Positions 52,482-60,729 of a stretch of DNA of 64,000 bases are shown piece after piece; position 1 is the stretch's first letter; every line of letters begins with the position of its first letter. The translations under genes and the position numbers were made by a program. A model generated the notes under the pieces. It searched no databases. It was not told the DNA's origin and was given only the letters and a program-made list of their open reading frames with translations. Origin of the DNA: Streptomyces antnestii (lineage in GTDB: Bacteria; Actinomycetota; Actinomycetes; Streptomycetales; Streptomycetaceae); the NCBI RefSeq assembly GCF_004005495.1, contig NZ_RZYA01000016.1, positions 1-64,000 of the forward strand. Direction: 5' to 3'.

Positions 52482-53572
52482 GCCAGCGGACCCACACAGA
52501 GCTGGCCCACCGGAATCGCGGCGTACGACAGCAGGTCGTCGTAGGACGCGACCCGCGACAGTACGTGCGCGGGCACGTGCTCCTGGAGCGAGGTGTCCCA
52601 CGCGACCCCCGTGACGGAGGAACCGAGCCCCGCGACGAACGCCCCGACGAGCAGCCACGCCGTCGCGGACCGCGCCCCCAGCGCGAGCAGCGGCAGCGCG
52701 CCCAGCACACCGGCCGAAAGTCCGAACCGCAGCAGATGCCGCACCGTCAGCCGGTACATCAGCAGGCTCGACACCAGCATGCCCACACCTCGCACACTGA
52801 GCACGACCCCCCAGGTCGTCGCTCCGCTGAGCTGCCGGGTGAGCTGCGGGCCGAGGATCTGCCACGTACCGGTCTGTGCGAGGTTCAGCAGGCAGAAGGA
52901 CAGGGCGCCGACCCACACCCACCGGATCGCGCGGAACGCGCTCCAGCCGGTGCGGATGCCGGCCCACACCGTGGCCCCCTGTGACACATCGGCGGTGCCG
53001 GTGAGGGAGAGCCGTGCGAGGAAACCGGCCGCGACGAGAAAGGTGAACGCGTCGAACGCGATGGCGGGGCCGCTCCCCACCGTCACCACCAGCACACCCG
53101 ACAGGCTCGGCCCGAGGATCTTCGTCGCGTTGCCGGCCGAACCGAGCAGTGAATTCGCCTGTTGCAGAAGGGACTTGGTGACGAGCTGGGGGACGACGCC
53201 GCGCAGCGCCGGTGTGGTGAAGGCGGCGAGCACACCGTTGAGGAACTCGAGGGCGGCCACCGGCGGCAGCGAGTAGTGCCCGGTCATCAGGAGCGCGGCG
53301 ACGGCGCCCTGCGTGCCCGCCGCCCCCAGATGTGCGGCCACCAGGACGGTCCGCCGCGGGAACCGGTCGGCGACCGCGCCGCCCACCAGCAGGAACGCGA
53401 GCAGCGGCAGCATGTGGGCGGCGAGTACGACGCCGAGGTCGTGGCCGCTGCCCGAGGCGTCGAGGACGGCGAACGCCAGGGCGACCGGCGCCATCGAGCT
53501 GCCGAGAAGGGACACCAGACGTCCGGCGAAGAACCGGCGGAACGCGGCCTGTCGGAGAAGGGAGGTACGCAT
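52223..53572 (-). CDS. MFS transporter, ErmB/ MDR-like, with read-through tail
   Basis: A 449-residue MFS protein with about 12 helices: N-terminus LLRQAAFRRFFAGRLVSLLG, motif A-like ADRFPRRTVLVAAH, EFLNGVLAAFTTPALRGVVP, and VPAHVLSRVASYDDLLSYAAIPVG, all typical of the actinobacterial multidrug-efflux (MFS_3) group. The helical core ends about LLPLTCAAVRGL (near 52380). The remaining about 50 residues are Arg/Ser/Trp-rich and lie antisense to the PP2C phosphatase domain, so they are probably an acquired tail after loss of the original stop codon. It is divergent from a winged-helix regulator (58 bp). Confidence 0.88.
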   Translation of the reverse strand: MRTSLLRQAAFRRFFAGRLVSLLGSSMAPVALAFAVLDASGSGHDLGVVLAAHMLPLLAFLLVGGAVADRFPRRTVLVAAHLGAAGTQGAVAALLMTGHYSLPPVAALEFLNGVLAAFTTPALRGVVPQLVTKSLLQQANSLLGSAGNATKILGPSLSGVLVVTVGSGPAIAFDAFTFLVAAGFLARLSLTGTADVSQGATVWAGIRTGWSAFRAIRWVWVGALSFCLLNLAQTGTWQILGPQLTRQLSGATTWGVVLSVRGVGMLVSSLLMYRLTVRHLLRFGLSAGVLGALPLLALGARSATAWLLVGAFVAGLGSSVTGVAWDTSLQEHVPAHVLSRVASYDDLLSYAAIPVGQLCVGPLAQAFGAFRVCLGAGVVSAAAMLLPLTCAAVRGLPHARPGTGARSMTRSAMSSLSWPPVWASRSRWTRRSRESGPAAGKEATRSARG

Positions 53573-53630
53573 CGGCCCGAGTGTGGGGAGCCGCGGACGC
53601 GCACGCTAACGTTTCGGCAGGAGGCGAAAG

Positions 53631-54602
53631 ATGGTGCTGCTGCGGTTGAGTCCGATGGCCCTGTCACAGTCGCGGTTCGCGCTGTCGCCGGGCGCCGAGA
53701 CCCTGGGCTCGATGAGCGTCCTGACGAAGCCGTGCTCCGACCCGTGGCTCACCCCGTGGCACACCCGCCACCACGACGCCTTCCACGCCATCCTCGACGC
53801 CGACCCGTTCGCCCGGGGCCTCGTCGAGCTGCTCTGCTCGACCAAGTACCTCCCCGGCTATGTGAGCCGCCCGCCCACCGGCGGCATGCGCACCAAGCTC
53901 GCCGACGAACTGAAGGCGGTCGCCGAGGCCCGTGACGACGACATACGCGCGGACCTCGACGCGGCGGTGGCCCGCAGCTGGAAGCGCCACGACCTGGCGT
54001 GGCTGACCGGGCGCGGATGGGGCGCCCGAACCGCCGGCCTCTTCCGGCACGTGTGGACCACGCACGTGCGGCCCGACTGGCCCCGCAGACGCGCCCTGCT
54101 GGAACGCGACGTCACCTACCGGGCGGGACTGCTCGCCGCGTACGGCTGGCCCAGAGCCCTCCAGCACATGAACCGCCGCAGCGCCTGGGTCGGCGCCGAC
54201 GCGATCCGCTTCAGCGACCAGCCAGGACCCGACCACATCGTCGGCGAGGGCGGCATGCTGTTCGTCCCGGTCTGCGTGACGAGCGGCACCTGGCTCGCCG
54301 AGGCGCCGCCCGACCGCTACGCCCTCGTCTACCCGGCCCGCGGCTCCGGCGACCCGACCGCGCGGCCACCGGTGGCCCCGGCCCTGGAACGGCTGATCGG
54401 CAGCGGCCGGGCCGCCCTGCTCCACGAGCTCGAACGCCCGGCGACCAGCAGCGAACTCGCCGCACACCTCGGCCTCTCCCTCGGCACCGTCGGCGGCCAC
54501 CTGTCCGTCCTGCGCGACGCGAACATGGTCACGGGGACGCGGGTGGGCCGGCGCGTGGTGTACCGGCGTACGGCGACGGGCGACCTCCTCGCACAGACCT
54601 AG
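53631..54602 (+). CDS. Winged-helix (ArsR-like) transcriptional regulator with large N-terminal domain
   Basis: A 323-residue regulator. The C-terminal about 70 residues form an ArsR-type winged helix (SGRAALLHELERPATSSELA, AHLGLSLGTVGGHLSVLRDA, then VVYRRT wing). The N-terminal about 240 residues (WHTRHHDAFHAILDADPFAR, STKYLPGYVSRPPTG, HMNRRSAWVGADAIRF) match the long Streptomyces ArsR-type regulators whose ligand is unknown. ATG 53631 follows AGGAGG. It is divergent from the MFS exporter and likely controls it. Confidence 0.88.
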   Translation: MVLLRLSPMALSQSRFALSPGAETLGSMSVLTKPCSDPWLTPWHTRHHDAFHAILDADPFARGLVELLCSTKYLPGYVSRPPTGGMRTKLADELKAVAEARDDDIRADLDAAVARSWKRHDLAWLTGRGWGARTAGLFRHVWTTHVRPDWPRRRALLERDVTYRAGLLAAYGWPRALQHMNRRSAWVGADAIRFSDQPGPDHIVGEGGMLFVPVCVTSGTWLAEAPPDRYALVYPARGSGDPTARPPVAPALERLIGSGRAALLHELERPATSSELAAHLGLSLGTVGGHLSVLRDANMVTGTRVGRRVVYRRTATGDLLAQT

Positions 54603-54691
54603 GCACTCCCGGGCCCCGGTCCAGAGCATCGACCGGCGCGTCCCGGCGCCGCGCGCCGCCCGGACGGTGGAGCGGACGGCACAGTGGACGT

Positions 54692-55573
54692 GTGGATGTC
54701 GATGAAGTCGTCGAGGAGCTCTACCGGCTGCCGCCCGCACAGTTCACGGCCACGCGTGCCACACGGGCGGCCGAGGCGAGACAGGCCGGGGACGCGCCCG
54801 CCGCCCGCCGGATCGCGGGCCTTCGCAAGCCGACGCTCGCCGCCTGGGTGTCGAACCTCCTGGCGCGCCGGACGGAGGAGGCGGGGCAGCTCCTCCAACT
54901 CGCCCAGGCGCTGCGGGAAGCGCACCGCACGCTCGACCCCGACCAGTTCCGCACGCTCAGCCACCAGCGGCACGTGGTGGTCGCCGGTCTGGCGCGGGAG
55001 GCGGGCCGGCTCGCCCGGCAGGCCGGACAACCGGTGAGCGGGAGCGTCCTGCACGAGGTCGAGCAGATCCTCCACGCGGCCCTCGCCGACCCGGAGATCG
55101 CCGACCAGTGGGCGACGGGCACCCTCACGAAGGCCCCCGCCGTGCCCACCGACTTCCCCGGCACCGCGCCTGTGGCCCAGGTGAAACAGAAGCCCGGCGG
55201 CCCGGCCGCTCCCGCGCGCGGTGGCAAGACGCGTGACACCGCCGCCGACAGACGACGGGCCCGCCTCAAGGACGCGATGAAGGCCGCGACGGAGGCGGCG
55301 GCCGAGGTGAACCGGCGCGACGAAGCGGTGCGCCGGGCCGAGAAGGAGCACGAGCGGGCCACCGCCCGGCGGTCCGCGGCGTACGAACGCGTCGAGCAGC
55401 TGACGGCCCGGCTCGGCGAGGCCCAGGAGGAGCAACGGGCCGCCGCCGAGGAGACAGACGCCGCGGCCCGCCGTGTCAAGGAAGCGACCCGCGAACGGAA
55501 GGCCGCACAGCGCACGGCGGACACGACGTCCCGTGCCGTACGGCGGCTTTCCGAGGGCGATCCGGGACATTGA
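54692..55573 (+). CDS. Coiled-coil hypothetical protein (its 3' end seeds a tandem repeat array)
   Basis: A 293-residue protein from GTG 54692 (the most plausible start; no strong ribosome site). Residues about 1-150 are helical (VDVDEVVEELYRLPPAQFTA, RRIAGLRKPTLAAWVSNLLA, ALREAHRTLDPDQFRTLSHQ) and match a conserved Streptomyces family of unknown function. Residues about 190-293 are a long charged coiled coil rich in A, E and R (EVNRRDEAVRRAEKEHERAT, EQLTARLGEAQEEQRAAAEE). The last 46 residues, ending RRLSEGDPGH, are encoded by the first copy of a 139-bp unit repeated four more times downstream. The stop is CAT-TGA-C. Confidence 0.8.
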   Translation: MDVDEVVEELYRLPPAQFTATRATRAAEARQAGDAPAARRIAGLRKPTLAAWVSNLLARRTEEAGQLLQLAQALREAHRTLDPDQFRTLSHQRHVVVAGLAREAGRLARQAGQPVSGSVLHEVEQILHAALADPEIADQWATGTLTKAPAVPTDFPGTAPVAQVKQKPGGPAAPARGGKTRDTAADRRRARLKDAMKAATEAAAEVNRRDEAVRRAEKEHERATARRSAAYERVEQLTARLGEAQEEQRAAAEETDAAARRVKEATRERKAAQRTADTTSRAVRRLSEGDPGH

Positions 55574-56129
55574 CCGGCTCGCCGCGGAGGAGGTGGATGC
55601 GGCGGCTCGCCGTGTCGGGGAAGCGACGCGTGAACGGAGGGCCGCGCAGCGGATGGCGGACGCGGCGTCCTGTGCCGTACGGCGGCTTTCCGAGGGCGAT
55701 CCGGGACATTGACCGGCTCGCCGCGGAGGAGGTGGATGTGGCGGCTCGCCGTGTCGGGGAAGCGACGCGTGAACGGAGGGCCGCGCAGCGGACGGTGGAC
55801 GCGGCGTCCCGTGCCGTACGGCGGCTTTCCGAGGGCGATCCGGGACATTGACCGGCTCGCCGCGGAGGAGGTGGATGTGGCGGCTCGCCGTGTCGGGGAA
55901 GCGACGCGTGAACGGAAGGCCGCGCAGCGGACGGTGGACGCGACGTCCCGTGCCGTACGGCGGCTTTCCGAGGGCGATCCGGAACACTGACCGGCTCGCC
56001 GCCGAGGAGACGGACGCGGCGGCCCGCCGTGTCAGGGAGGCGACCCGAGAACGGAAGGCCGCACAGCGCACGGCGGACGCGGCGTCCCGTGCCGTACGGC
56101 GGCTTTCCGAGGGCGATCCGGAACACTGA
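55434..56129 (+). repeat. Five-copy 139-bp tandem repeat array encoding out-of-register coiled-coil units
   Basis: Copy 0 is the 3' end of the coiled-coil gene; copies 1-4 start at 55570, 55709, 55848 and 55987. The period is 139 bp, i.e. 46 codons plus one base. In each copy one frame encodes the same 46-residue unit (L-A-A-E-E-x-D-x-A-A-R-R-V-x-E-A-T-R-E-R ... R-R-L-S-E-G-D-P-G/E-H) and ends CAY-TGA-C. The next copy continues the same protein if the T of TGA is skipped. Copies 1-3 are nearly identical; copies 0 and 4 are more diverged, mostly at third codon positions. In copies 2 and 3 GGAGGAGG is followed by GTG (55738, 55877), a possible internal start. Confidence 0.92.
55738..55851 (+). 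CDS. Possible independently initiated coiled-coil mini-peptide, repeat copy 2
   Basis: GTG 55738, five bases after GGAGGAGG, opens the coiled-coil frame of repeat copy 2 and stops at 55849-55851 (37 residues). Copy 3 has the same arrangement at 55877-55990. It is speculative: it could be real initiation, or an accident of the repeated purine-rich unit. Confidence 0.2.
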   Translation: MAARRVGEATRERRAAQRTVDAASRAVRRLSEGDPGH

Positions 56130-56154
56130 CCGGCTCGCCACGCGCCGCCCGTGC

Positions 56155-57267
56155 TCACAACACCGCGATGCCCAGCGGCCGGTGGCCCGCCGGCAGCCGG
56201 TGGGTCTTCCCGCTGTCCAGGTCCACGACGGTGATCCCGTCCCAGTACCCGTCCCGGGTGAAGCCTCCGGTGACGTAGGCGGTGCGGCCGTCGCGCGACA
56301 CGGCGACGTCCTCGTGCGGGCCGTCGAGGGGGACGACCCGCTCCTTCCCGTCGGCGGTCCGGATCGTCAGCGACGCGTCGTGGTCGTCGGAGCCGATCGG
56401 ACCCGTGCCCACCACGAGCAGGGTGCCGTCGGGGGTGAGTTGCGCGCCGTGCTGGTGCGTGTCGGCGGTCATCGGTTCGACGGCGACCTTGCCGGTCCGC
56501 GGGTCGAGGACGGCCAGCTTCTCGCCCTCGAAAGGCAGCAGGAGCTTTCCGTCGTCGCGTACGGCGGCGTAGTGCGGCTTGAGCCAGGAACCGAGCCCGC
56601 CCTCCGTGCCGTACGGGGCGACCTCGAACCGGCGCGCGGTGAGGTCGTCGGTGCGCACCGCGGTCACGTCGAAGGAGTCGTGGGCGGTGGCGTACACCTC
56701 GCCGCCGTCACGGGAGACGTCGACGTCGAAGGGGCGGCGGCCGACCGGAACGGTGTCCGTGACCTTCCGCGTCTCCGTGTCGATGATCTCCAACACCCCC
56801 TTCGCGTCAGGGACGTTGACACCCACGTACACATGCTCGCCGTCGGGCGCGAGGGCGATGCCCATGCCGCCGCCCCGGTACTCGCCGGTCGTGGCGGGGC
56901 CCGTCTTCGTGGTGTACGGGATACGGCTGAGGCTCGTGCGGGTCTTCGTGTCGACGACGGCGACCCCTTCGGCCGTCGCCACCCAGGCCCTGCCGTCCTT
57001 GCCGACGACGAGTCCGTACGGTGCGGTGCCCACCTTCACGGAGTCGAGAGGGCCGCGCTCCGGGTCGACGAACGTGACCGTGTCACCGCCGAAGTCCGCG
57101 ACCAGCAGGGTGCCTTGGGCGGTACGGGCGGGGGCCGGGGCGGAGGAGGCGACCTCGCCGGCCTCCGGCGCGGGGGTGGTGGAGCCCGACGCGGAGGTCG
57201 AGGTGCACCCCGCCGCAAGAAGGACGAGGGCGACCGCTCCGAGGACGCCGCGTGCGCGCGCCGTCAT
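56155..57267 (-). CDS. YncE-like beta-propeller lipoprotein
   Basis: A 370-residue exported lipoprotein. The signal peptide (MTARARGVLGAVALVLLAAG) ends in lipobox LLAAGC (Cys 21), followed by a Ser/Thr/Pro-rich linker. The rest is a seven-bladed 40-residue-repeat propeller (LLVADFGGDTVTFVDPERG, PYGLVVGKDGRAWVATAEGV, DVDVSRDGGEVYATAHDSFD, EDVAVSRDGRTAYVTGGF). It presumably binds a ligand or protein at the cell surface. Its ATG overlaps the stop of the short ankyrin gene (ATGA), so expression is coupled. Confidence 0.9.
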   Translation of the reverse strand: MTARARGVLGAVALVLLAAGCTSTSASGSTTPAPEAGEVASSAPAPARTAQGTLLVADFGGDTVTFVDPERGPLDSVKVGTAPYGLVVGKDGRAWVATAEGVAVVDTKTRTSLSRIPYTTKTGPATTGEYRGGGMGIALAPDGEHVYVGVNVPDAKGVLEIIDTETRKVTDTVPVGRRPFDVDVSRDGGEVYATAHDSFDVTAVRTDDLTARRFEVAPYGTEGGLGSWLKPHYAAVRDDGKLLLPFEGEKLAVLDPRTGKVAVEPMTADTHQHGAQLTPDGTLLVVGTGPIGSDDHDASLTIRTADGKERVVPLDGPHEDVAVSRDGRTAYVTGGFTRDGYWDGITVVDLDSGKTHRLPAGHRPLGIAVL

Positions 57268-57452
57268 GCCGCACCCGCCCCGACCAGGACGCGCGCGGCC
57301 TCGACGTGATCGTCGAGCGCCGCGAGCAGCAGGGGGGAGCGCAGTTCCTCGTCGCGGGCCTCCACCGAGGCCCCGGCGTCCAGGGCCGCGCGCACATCGT
57401 CGGCGGCACCCCTGCGGGCGGCGTCAAGGAGTCGGCGGTCGCGGTCGTGCAT
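57264..57452 (-). CDS. Truncated ankyrin-repeat protein (62 aa)
   Basis: ATG 57452, behind GGAG, encodes 62 residues: DRRLLDAARRGAADDVRAAL, DAGASVEARDEELRSPLLLA, ALDDHVEAARVLVGAGAA. This is one and a half ankyrin repeats. Streptomyces relatives I recall are about 200-230 residues, continuing after VLVGAGAD into four or more repeats. Here the frame stops exactly at the overlap with the lipoprotein start, so either the rest was lost by a deletion that fused the two genes or this is a genuine short cap protein. Confidence 0.65.
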   Translation of the reverse strand: MHDRDRRLLDAARRGAADDVRAALDAGASVEARDEELRSPLLLAALDDHVEAARVLVGAGAA

Positions 57453-57987
57453 CTCGGTGCTCCATGTCCGTAGGGGAGGAGCGGTGGCGCATCCGGGTCC
57501 CCGCTCCGCCGTCCATTCTCGTGGCGCGGTACGGGCCGGCCGGTCGCCCTGAAGGCTGCTGTGCGGGGGTCCGACGGATGACACCGGGGTCGACCGATCG
57601 GCTGATGCACGCCTGGCCGGACGAGGTGGCCCGCGGGCCGGACGGGAGGAGAGGAGAGGCCGGAGGAGAGGCCCCCTCCGCGCCGGATGGGGAGCGGAGG
57701 GGGCCCGTGATGGAGGCCTGCCCTCAGGGTGTGCACCGGTTGCCGTCGCCACGACAGGAACCCGAAGACGTCCTCGGGTAGGTCAACGAGCCCGCAAGTG
57801 CCATGTTCTGCCATGGCCGCGAGGGACACCCGCACGGAGCTGTCCGGCGTGTCATGTTGACGGGCTCCATCGGATCACGTGGATTCCCGACCGTTCGGGG
57901 CGCGTAATCGATAGGTTGTTCCCCTACATCGGCTGCGTCGGTCCCGTGGGGAGCCGATGCCCTGAGGGGTGCGGCGTGGGAGGTCGG
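57453..57987. other. 535-bp region without a convincing gene
   Basis: Between the ankyrin and NUDIX genes I find no well-supported frame. On the minus strand a 26-residue frame starting MALAGSLTYPRTSSGSCRGD ends at about 57725, just beyond the hairpin at 57670-57705. It has no clear ribosome site and I do not call it. The right end, AT-richer (GCGTAATCGATAGGTTGTTCC at about 57901-57921), is a likely promoter region for the NUDIX gene. Confidence 0.5.
57670..57705. terminator. Perfect 12-bp hairpin
   Basis: GGCCCCCTCCGC (57670-57681) pairs with GCGGAGGGGGCC (57694-57705) over a 12-base loop. It stands alone in the 535-bp gap; there is no clear gene ending at it, so it may be left from a lost gene or serve a small RNA. 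Confidence 0.7.
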
Positions 57988-58416
57988 ATGCGTTCGCGGG
58001 TCTCGGCGTATGCGATCGCCGTCACGCAGGAGCAGCTGCTGCTGACTCAACTCACGGACAGCTCACCGGTCTTCGAGCCGGGCCTGTGGCACCTGCCCGG
58101 CGGAGGGATCGACCCGCGGGAGCAGCCGCGCGATGCGCTGGAGCGTGAGCTGTACGAGGAGACGGGACGGGAGCTCGTCGACGCCCGGCTCGTCGACGCG
58201 CGGACGTACACCGCGCACCGGCTGGGGGTGGACCGGCATCTGGTGGGGCTCTTCTACCTCGTCGACCTCAAGCCGGGTCCTCTCGCGGTGACCAAGGCGG
58301 GCGACTCCACCGGCGCCGTCACCTGGATGCCCCTGTCCGGCTTGCGCGAATCCCGGCTCTCCCCAGCCGCCGTGGACGGCCTGGGACTGATCCGCGACCG
58401 GTGGAAGCGAACATGA
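57988..58416 (+). CDS. NUDIX hydrolase
   Basis: A 142-residue NUDIX protein. The Nudix box GGGIDPREQPRDALERELYEETG (G-x5-E-x7-R-E-x2-E-E-x-G) is intact, placing Mg2+ and the nucleoside-diphosphate site. The N-terminal VSAYAIAVTQEQLLLTQL and C-terminal DSTGAVTWMPLSGLRESRLS fit 8-oxo-dGTPase/ADP-ribose-type hydrolases. ATG 57988 follows GGAGG; GTG 57976 behind GAGGGG is equally possible. Substrate not predictable. It lies 191 bp upstream of a PAS-GAF-PP2C phosphatase on the same strand. Confidence 0.9.
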   Translation: MRSRVSAYAIAVTQEQLLLTQLTDSSPVFEPGLWHLPGGGIDPREQPRDALERELYEETGRELVDARLVDARTYTAHRLGVDRHLVGLFYLVDLKPGPLAVTKAGDSTGAVTWMPLSGLRESRLSPAAVDGLGLIRDRWKRT

Positions 58417-58442
58417 CCTTCCCCGGGAAAGGGGCATAAAAT
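58413..58442 (+). promoter_or_regulatory. Possible promoter upstream of the PAS-GAF-PP2C gene
   Basis: ATGACC (58413-58418) and TAAAAT (58437-58442) are spaced 18 bases apart. The -10 is the same TAAAAT seen before the membrane PP2C gene at 51244. GGCATAAAATGCC around it is also a small dyad. Confidence 0.4.
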
Positions 58443-58607
58443 GCCGTGGGGAGCCTGGAGGCACTATGGCCGAGAAGCTTGTCCGCACCACACACCGGAG
58501 TTCCGGCTGACCGCCGACTCGTCCTCGACGGAATCGACGACATCCCGAAGGAGGCTGACCTTGTTCAGCCGTCCCTCGGACCCCGGCCGAACGGGGGAGG
58601 TGTCTGG

Positions 58608-60695
58608 ATGGATGCGATCGGTTCGTCGCGGGGCGCAGCAGCGGCGGTGAACAGGGAATCCGAGCCGAGCGGCCTCCTGGACGCCCTCGCCGTGGCCGCG
58701 GTGATGCTGGACGCCGAGGGCCGGATCAGACTGTGGAGCCCCCAGGCCGAGGAACTGTTCGGCTGGAGCGCCCAGGAGGCGCTGGGCCGGTCCGCCGCAC
58801 GCCTGCTGGTCGCCCCGGAGAACGTGGACCTCGTGGTCGAGCTGTTCGCCCAGGTCATGGCGAGCGGCGAGACATGGGCGGGGGTGTTCCCCGTCCGGGG
58901 CAAGGACGGCAGCACCCGGCTGGTGGAGTTCCGCAACATGCGCCTCCTTGACAAGCACGGAGCCGTCTACGCGCTGGGTATCGCCACCGACCAGACCCTC
59001 CTGCGCGAGGTGGAGCGGGACCTCGCCCTGTCCGTCCGCCTCGTGGCCCAGTCACCGATCGGCCTGGCGGTCCTGAACACCGACCTGCGCTACGTGATGG
59101 TCAACCCGGCGCTCGAACAGATCAACGCCCTGCCCGCCGAGCAGCACATCGGCCGCAGCGTCGGTGAGGCCCTGCCGTTCCTGGACGGCGACGCCATCGC
59201 GGTCACGATGCGCCAGGTTCTCTCCACGGGCATCCCGGTCCTCAACGAGTTCACCATCGGCCGCCCCGGCGGCGCCACCGACACGGAACACGCCTGGTCG
59301 GTGTCCTACTACCGCCTTGAGGACCCGTCCGGCCGGGTCCTCGGGCTCGCGATCTCCGTGGTCGACGTGAGCGAACAGCACCAGGCCTCGCAGGAGGCCG
59401 CCCGCGCCCGCCGCCGCCTCGCCCTCATCGCCGACGCGTCGACGACCGTGGGCACCACCCTCGACGTCGAGCAGACCGCCCACGAGCTGGCGGAGGTCGT
59501 CGTTCCCGGCCTCGCGGACCTGGCGGCGGTCGACATCCTCGACGCCGTGCTGCAAGGCCGGCGCCAGACCAACCACCTGGCCGGCGGACCGGCCCTGTTC
59601 CGTGCGCTCGCGGTGCGGGCGGCGTACTCCACCAACGCCCTCCACGCGGCCGACACACCAGGGCAGATCGCCAGCTACGCGGCCGACCGGTACATCACCC
59701 AGTGCGTGACCTCCGGGCGCCCGGTGCTGGTCGAGCACGTCAGCGAGGAAGACCTCCAGCGCATCGCCCCGGACCCGGAATCCGCCCGGCTCCTGGCCCG
59801 CGCGGGGCTGCACTCCTACATGGCGGTGCCGCTGATCGCCCGCGGTGAGGTGCTCGGCGCGCTGGACCTGGGCCGCGCGCGGAACATGGCCCCCTTCAGC
59901 CGGGACGACGTCGTACTCGCCGGTGAACTGGCGGCCCGCGCCGCGGTGTCCATCGACAACGCCCGCTCGTACCAGAGCGAGCGCCGCACGGCTCTCACGC
60001 TCCAGCGCCACCTGCTGCCGCCCAGGCCACCGCGGCGGCCCGGCCTGGAGATCGCCTACCGCTACGAGCCCGCGCAGTCGGCCAGCGAGATCGGCGGCGA
60101 CTGGTTCGACACCATCCCGGTGGCCGGGGACAAGACCGCCCTCGTGATCGGTGACGTCATGGGCAGCGGCATCAACGCCGCCGCGACCATGGGCCAACTC
60201 CGCACCGCCACCCGTACGTTGGCCGACCTCGACCTCGCGCCCGCGGAGGTGCTGCGCCACCTCGACCACACCGCCGCCGAGCTCGACCCCGGGTTCGCCA
60301 CATGCATCTACGCCGTGTACGACCCGTACCGCAGCGAGTGCCGGATCGCCGTCGCGGGTCATCTGCCGCCCATCCTCGTGCGGGCCGGCCTGCGGCCCGA
60401 ACTGCTCGACCTGCCCTCGGGGACACCCCTCGGCGTCGGTGACGTGGCCTTCACGGAGACGACCGTGAAGCTGGAGACCGGTGACCAACTGGTGCTCTAC
60501 ACCGACGGGTTGATCGAGACACGCTCGGACGCCATCGACACCCGCATCAACACCCTGCTCGGCCTGCTCGCCGAGCCGAGGGTGTCCCTGGACGACACCT
60601 GCGACCATCTCCTCGCCGCGCTGCGGGACCGGGAGGACCATGACGACGTGGCGCTCCTGATCTTCAGGACCCGGCCGCCGGAGGCCGAGGAGTAG
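58608..60695 (+). CDS. PAS-PAS-GAF-PP2C (SpoIIE/RsbU-type) phosphatase
   Basis: A 695-residue soluble regulator. PAS domains at about 25-125 (VMLDAEGRIRLWSPQAEELF) and 145-265 (AVLNTDLRYVMVNPALEQIN), a GAF domain about 285-445 (YMAVPLIARGEVLGALDLGR; AVSIDNARSYQSERRTALTL), and a PP2C phosphatase about 465-690 (IGGDWFDTIP, VIGDVMGSG, HDDVALLIF). Unlike the gene at 4492 it has no C-terminal ATPase domain, so it can only dephosphorylate. ATG 58608 follows GGAGG by seven bases. It likely activates an anti-sigma antagonist on sensing a small molecule or redox signal. Confidence 0.92.
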   Translation: MDAIGSSRGAAAAVNRESEPSGLLDALAVAAVMLDAEGRIRLWSPQAEELFGWSAQEALGRSAARLLVAPENVDLVVELFAQVMASGETWAGVFPVRGKDGSTRLVEFRNMRLLDKHGAVYALGIATDQTLLREVERDLALSVRLVAQSPIGLAVLNTDLRYVMVNPALEQINALPAEQHIGRSVGEALPFLDGDAIAVTMRQVLSTGIPVLNEFTIGRPGGATDTEHAWSVSYYRLEDPSGRVLGLAISVVDVSEQHQASQEAARARRRLALIADASTTVGTTLDVEQTAHELAEVVVPGLADLAAVDILDAVLQGRRQTNHLAGGPALFRALAVRAAYSTNALHAADTPGQIASYAADRYITQCVTSGRPVLVEHVSEEDLQRIAPDPESARLLARAGLHSYMAVPLIARGEVLGALDLGRARNMAPFSRDDVVLAGELAARAAVSIDNARSYQSERRTALTLQRHLLPPRPPRRPGLEIAYRYEPAQSASEIGGDWFDTIPVAGDKTALVIGDVMGSGINAAATMGQLRTATRTLADLDLAPAEVLRHLDHTAAELDPGFATCIYAVYDPYRSECRIAVAGHLPPILVRAGLRPELLDLPSGTPLGVGDVAFTETTVKLETGDQLVLYTDGLIETRSDAIDTRINTLLGLLAEPRVSLDDTCDHLLAALRDREDHDDVALLIFRTRPPEAEE

Positions 60696-60729
60696 CGTCA
60701 GGTACCCGGTGGCGTAGCGGGACGTGGCC

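Noticed and set aside
55434..56129. CRISPR array
   Set aside because: The units are contiguous 139-bp repeats without unique spacers and no cas genes are near.
54599..56158. 519-codon minus-strand frame across the repeat array
   Set aside because: It is periodic only because the DNA is repeated; the sense frame on the plus strand has the coiled-coil pattern and synonymous-change bias.
57724..57801. 26-residue peptide gene with Cys residues, possible RiPP precursor
   Set aside because: No ribosome site, no recognisable leader, and no modification enzymes nearby.
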